This document shows positions 12,669 to 14,446 of a stretch of DNA of 14,446 nucleotides, piece after piece. Source of the stretch: Candidatus Saccharimonadota bacterium (GTDB taxonomy: Bacteria > Patescibacteriota > Saccharimonadia > Saccharimonadales > Saccharimonadaceae); NCBI GenBank assembly GCA_017515925.1, contig JAFWEB010000079.1, positions 1 to 14,446 of the forward strand, written 5' to 3'. Position numbers and translations under genes: made by a program. Under the pieces are notes generated by a model. That model worked only from the letters and a program-made list of their open reading frames with translations, did no database searches and was not told where the DNA came from. Each line of letters starts with the position of its first letter. The stretch's first letter is position 1.

Positions 12669-13409
12669 TTATTTCTTTTTAGAATCTTTCTTCTCTTTTT
12701 TGTCTTTATCTTTTTTGTCGTCAATCGAAACGCCGCCAAATCCGCCAGCTGCTTCAATATAGATGGTATATTTGCTTTTGTCTGATTTGCTTTCGCGATC
12801 GTCGGAGATTCCGCCAAACATAAATCCAGATTTACTCTTGACTTGGACATTTTCTGGAACCTGGATTTCTACTCCACCAAAGAGGCAAAATACTTTAATG
12901 CAAACATCTTTCTTGATGACTGCTTCGCGGATATCGAGGCTAGCACCACCAAATACGGCCATGATGTCGCTGCCAATGAACTCTTCTTTATTATATGCTC
13001 TATCGCTGCCAGAAAAAACAGCTACTTGTGAATCGCTTTTGCCATCATTTCTTGCCTCTTCGATTTTTTTGGCTACTTCTTCGTCGTATTTGCCGCGAAA
13101 AAGATTCTTAGCAAGAAGTGCTAGACCCATTGCAATAAATATAACTGCAAGGATTACTTTCCATGCAACATCCCAGCCAAAAACATCCTGTGCTGCCAGG
13201 AGTAAAATAACACCAATGCCGACCATGGCAAGGCTGCTGATTTTTTCTTTTTCGGTGATGAAAGAAATCGCGCCAGGTACGATGATAAATAATGTCCACC
13301 ATCCCTTGAAAAAGATGTCGATATTAAAAATTCCGAGTGCATTACCACCGAAGATAACGCCAAGCGCAATGATGGCTAAGCCCCAGATAATTGATTTTGC
13401 TTGTTTCAT
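12669..13409 (-). CDS. LiaF-like membrane protein with C-terminal beta-helix
   Basis: The 246-residue protein has four membrane helices at about 6-24, 37-52, 58-73 and 84-101, in the pattern of the LiaF/DUF5668 transmembrane region. A soluble domain (125-228) follows with FGG turns at about 153, 177, 198 and 224, typical of the cell-wall-active antibiotic response (LiaF/VraT C-terminal) fold. It ends in a Lys/Asp tail (231-246). In Firmicutes LiaF restrains the LiaSR two-component system during envelope stress; no kinase or regulator gene is nearby, so the role here is open. The start is supported by AGAAAGGA 3 bases before the ATG. Only 22 bases separate it from the upstream tRNA-Val, too few for a promoter outside the tRNA, so both are probably on one transcript. 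Its 3' end abuts the carboxypeptidase gene. Confidence 0.87.
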   Translation of the reverse strand: MKQAKSIIWGLAIIALGVIFGGNALGIFNIDIFFKGWWTLFIIVPGAISFITEKEKISSLAMVGIGVILLLAAQDVFGWDVAWKVILAVIFIAMGLALLAKNLFRGKYDEEVAKKIEEARNDGKSDSQVAVFSGSDRAYNKEEFIGSDIMAVFGGASLDIREAVIKKDVCIKVFCLFGGVEIQVPENVQVKSKSGFMFGGISDDRESKSDKSKYTIYIEAAGGFGGVSIDDKKDKDKKEKKDSKKK

Positions 13410-13431
13410 AAATCCTTTCTTTAAAAATTTA

Positions 13432-13508
13432 TGGTGGATCCAGCAGGGCTTGAACCTGCGACCTTACGAATGTGAATCGTACGCTCTAGCCAACTGAGCT
13501 ATGGATCC
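13432..13508 (-). tRNA. tRNA-Val (anticodon CAC)
   Basis: The minus strand folds as a complete 77-nt tRNA: acceptor GGATCCA with TGGATCC, D stem GCTC with GAGC, anticodon stem TACGA with TCGTA around the loop TTCACAT, T stem GCAGG with CCTGC around TTCAAGC. The anticodon CAC reads GUG (Val). The discriminator A and the 3' CCA are encoded. It is followed on the same strand by the LiaF-like gene. Confidence 0.95.
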
Positions 13509-13512
13509 AAGG

Positions 13513-13546
13513 GTTGGGCTTTTCTTTGAGAAAGAAAAGTCCCAAC
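13513..13546. repeat. 15-bp inverted repeat upstream of tRNA-Val
   Basis: GTTGGG-CTTTTCTTT (13513-13527) and AAAGAAAAG-T-CCCAAC (13531-13546) pair fully except for one bulged T, around a GAG loop. It ends 4 bases from the tRNA 5' end. Neither strand has a T run after it, so it is not a classic terminator. It may guide 5' processing of the tRNA precursor. Confidence 0.65.
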
Positions 13547-13564
13547 GAAAAGAAACTATTGTGG

Positions 13565-13597
13565 TATGAAACTCACGCACATGTCGCGAGTTTCATA
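13565..13597. repeat. perfect 10-bp inverted repeat upstream of prfA
   Basis: TATGAAACTC (13565-13574) and GAGTTTCATA (13588-13597) are perfect complements separated by 13 bases. The right arm occupies the -35 region of the prfA promoter. It could be a repressor or activator site, or a hairpin in the divergent transcript. Confidence 0.6.
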
Positions 13598-13603
13598 CTG
13601 TTA

Positions 13604-13612
13604 TGCTATAAT
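13604..13612 (+). promoter_or_regulatory. leaderless promoter of prfA
   Basis: TGC-TATAAT (13604-13612) is a perfect extended -10, followed by exactly six bases and the ATG at 13619. The -35 position is poor and lies in the 10-bp inverted repeat. Confidence 0.72.
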
Positions 13613-13619
13613 AATAACA
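13611..13619 (-). promoter_or_regulatory. possible promoter of tRNA-Val and the LiaF-like gene
   Basis: On the minus strand TGT-TATTAT (13619-13611) is an extended -10 candidate that overlaps the prfA -10. A start near 13604 would give about 95 nt before the tRNA, containing both inverted repeats. The -35 is weak and no better candidate was found between 13509 and 13620. Confidence 0.28.
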
Positions 13620-14446
13620 TGAATTTCGAGAAAATAAAAGAAGAGCAAGCAGAGATAAACGAGTTCCTGTCGCGTCCTGATGCTTATTCTAGCCCTGATT
13701 TTGCTGCAAAGTCTCGCCGTTTATCCGAACTTGACGAGATTATTGGTTTGATTAATGAAACCGAAAAATTAAAGCAAAATCTAGAAGAAGCAAAAGAGCT
13801 ATTCTCTGATCCAGAACTAGGTGAGATGGCTCATGATGATGCGAAAAATGCCGAGGCAAAGATTGCAGAAAACGAGGCCAAGCTAGAGGAATTACTTCTC
13901 CCACGCGATCCAGATGACGATAAGCCAGCAATTATAGAAATTCGCGCCGGTGCTGGTGGTGACGAAGCTTCCCTCTTTGCGGGTGAACTATATCGTATGT
14001 ATTTGCACTATGCCGAAGGACATGGATTAAAAACTGAGCTCATTTCTCAGAATGAAAACGAGGCTGGTGGTATGAAGGAAGTAGTCTTTCGTGTGACTGG
14101 TGACAGGCCCTATGGCCAGTTAAAATTTGAAGGTGGCGTGCACCGTGTACAACGCGTACCGGTGACAGAAAGCCAGGGCCGTATTCATACTTCTACAGCT
14201 ACAGTGGCAGTCTTGCCAGAAGCTAGCGAGAATGAAATCGAAATCAAACCAGAAGATCTCCGTATCGATATTTATCGTTCTGGTGGCCATGGCGGTCAAG
14301 GTGTCAATACGACGGATTCTGCTGTGCGTATTACTCACCTTCCAACTGGAATTGTAGTAGCAATGCAAGATGAACGCAGCCAGCAGCAGAACCGTGTAAA
14401 AGCTATGACTATTTTGCGCTCTCGTCTGATTGAGAAGCAAAAAGAA
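13619..14446 (+). CDS. prfA: peptide chain release factor 1 (RF1), C-terminus outside window
   Basis: Reading from the ATG at 13619, 276 codons stay open to the window edge; RF1 is normally about 355-360 residues, so some 80 are missing. The stop-reading tripeptide is PVT (181-183) in [14 protein letters not shown], the RF1 form (usually PAT), for UAA and UAG. The GGQ motif is at 225-227 in [21 protein letters not shown]. The sequence around GGQ is unusually close to that of the RF2 gene in this window. The N-terminal helical domain covers about 1-100. No methyltransferase gene (prmC), often found after prfA, can be seen before the edge. Start choice rests on the extended -10 six bases upstream; there is no Shine-Dalgarno site. 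Confidence 0.97.
   Translation, partial: MNFEKIKEEQAEINEFLSRPDAYSSPDFAAKSRRLSELDEIIGLINETEKLKQNLEEAKELFSDPELGEMAHDDAKNAEAKIAENEAKLEELLLPRDPDDDKPAIIEIRAGAGGDEASLFAGELYRMYLHYAEGHGLKTELISQNENEAGGMKEVVFRVTGDRPYGQLKFEGGVHRVQRVPVTESQGRIHTSTATVAVLPEASENEIEIKPEDLRIDIYRSGGHGGQGVNTTDSAVRITHLPTGIVVAMQDERSQQQNRVKAMTILRSRLIEKQKE

Noticed and set aside
12763..13497. Long plus-strand open frame opposite the LiaF-like gene
   Set aside because: It runs across the tRNA-Val gene and mirrors the minus-strand coding sequence. It has no promoter or Shine-Dalgarno site and its product is of low complexity.
13565..13597. Inverted repeat as a dif/Xer recombination site
   Set aside because: The arms are 10 bp with a 13-base centre. 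A dif site has 11-bp arms with a 6-8 base centre and a known consensus that is not seen.
644..14446. Recoding of UGA as glycine, as in some other CPR lineages
   Set aside because: No gene contains an in-frame TGA, glutaredoxin ends in TGA, and an RF2 gene with the SPF motif is present.
1..14446. CRISPR arrays, insertion sequences, prophage modules, toxin-antitoxin pairs
   Set aside because: I found no regularly spaced direct repeats, no transposase or integrase, and no phage structural genes. The ClpP-like gene alone is not enough to call a prophage remnant.

Overview
The window looks like part of the chromosome of a reduced-genome bacterium of the Candidate Phyla Radiation (Patescibacteria), most likely Saccharibacteria (TM7). 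The basis is moderate AT-richness, very compact spacing, a short 198-residue EF-Ts, an ftsE-ftsX-CHAP hydrolase-S41 protease cluster, and housekeeping genes with almost no 5' untranslated region. The lineage is an inference; no rRNA gene is present to confirm it. The standard code fits: TGA ends the glutaredoxin gene, no gene reads through TGA, and an RF2 gene is present.

Left part (1-5334, minus strand): a cell-envelope block read ftsE, ftsX, a secreted coiled-coil CHAP peptidoglycan hydrolase, an S41 processing protease, a small glutaredoxin and an alpha/beta hydrolase that runs off the left edge. FtsEX probably gates the CHAP hydrolase, as FtsEX does for PcsB in streptococci. A divergent gene for a six-helix membrane protein (5401-6006) shares the ftsE promoter region.

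Middle (6035-8740): prfB (RF2) converges on the rpsB-tsf operon (S2, EF-Ts) across a bidirectional terminator. rpsB has a roughly 120-nt structured leader, a candidate S2 autoregulatory RNA.

8741-11347 (plus strand): a run of separate short transcription units. These are a ClpP-like gene broken by a single -1 frameshift, an unrecognised two-helix membrane protein, ribosomal protein L31 (zinc-free type), and a SpoT/MESH1-like HD hydrolase. Three of the four have strong Shine-Dalgarno sites and ordinary leaders, unlike their neighbours, so part of this stretch may have been acquired.

Right part (11421-14446): a membrane-anchored D-Ala-D-Ala carboxypeptidase converges with a LiaF-like membrane protein. 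The latter lies directly behind tRNA-Val(CAC), probably on the same transcript. prfA (RF1) starts at 13619 and leaves the window.

The most striking pattern is at gene starts. Nine genes (glutaredoxin, S41 protease, CHAP protein, ftsE, the 5401 membrane gene, prfB, L31, dacA-like, prfA) have a TGnTATAAT-type extended -10 element only 6-11 nt before the ATG. In five of them the gap is exactly 6 nt, which puts the predicted +1 on the A of the ATG, so these mRNAs should be leaderless. Shine-Dalgarno sites occur instead on operon-internal genes, rpsB and the possibly acquired genes.
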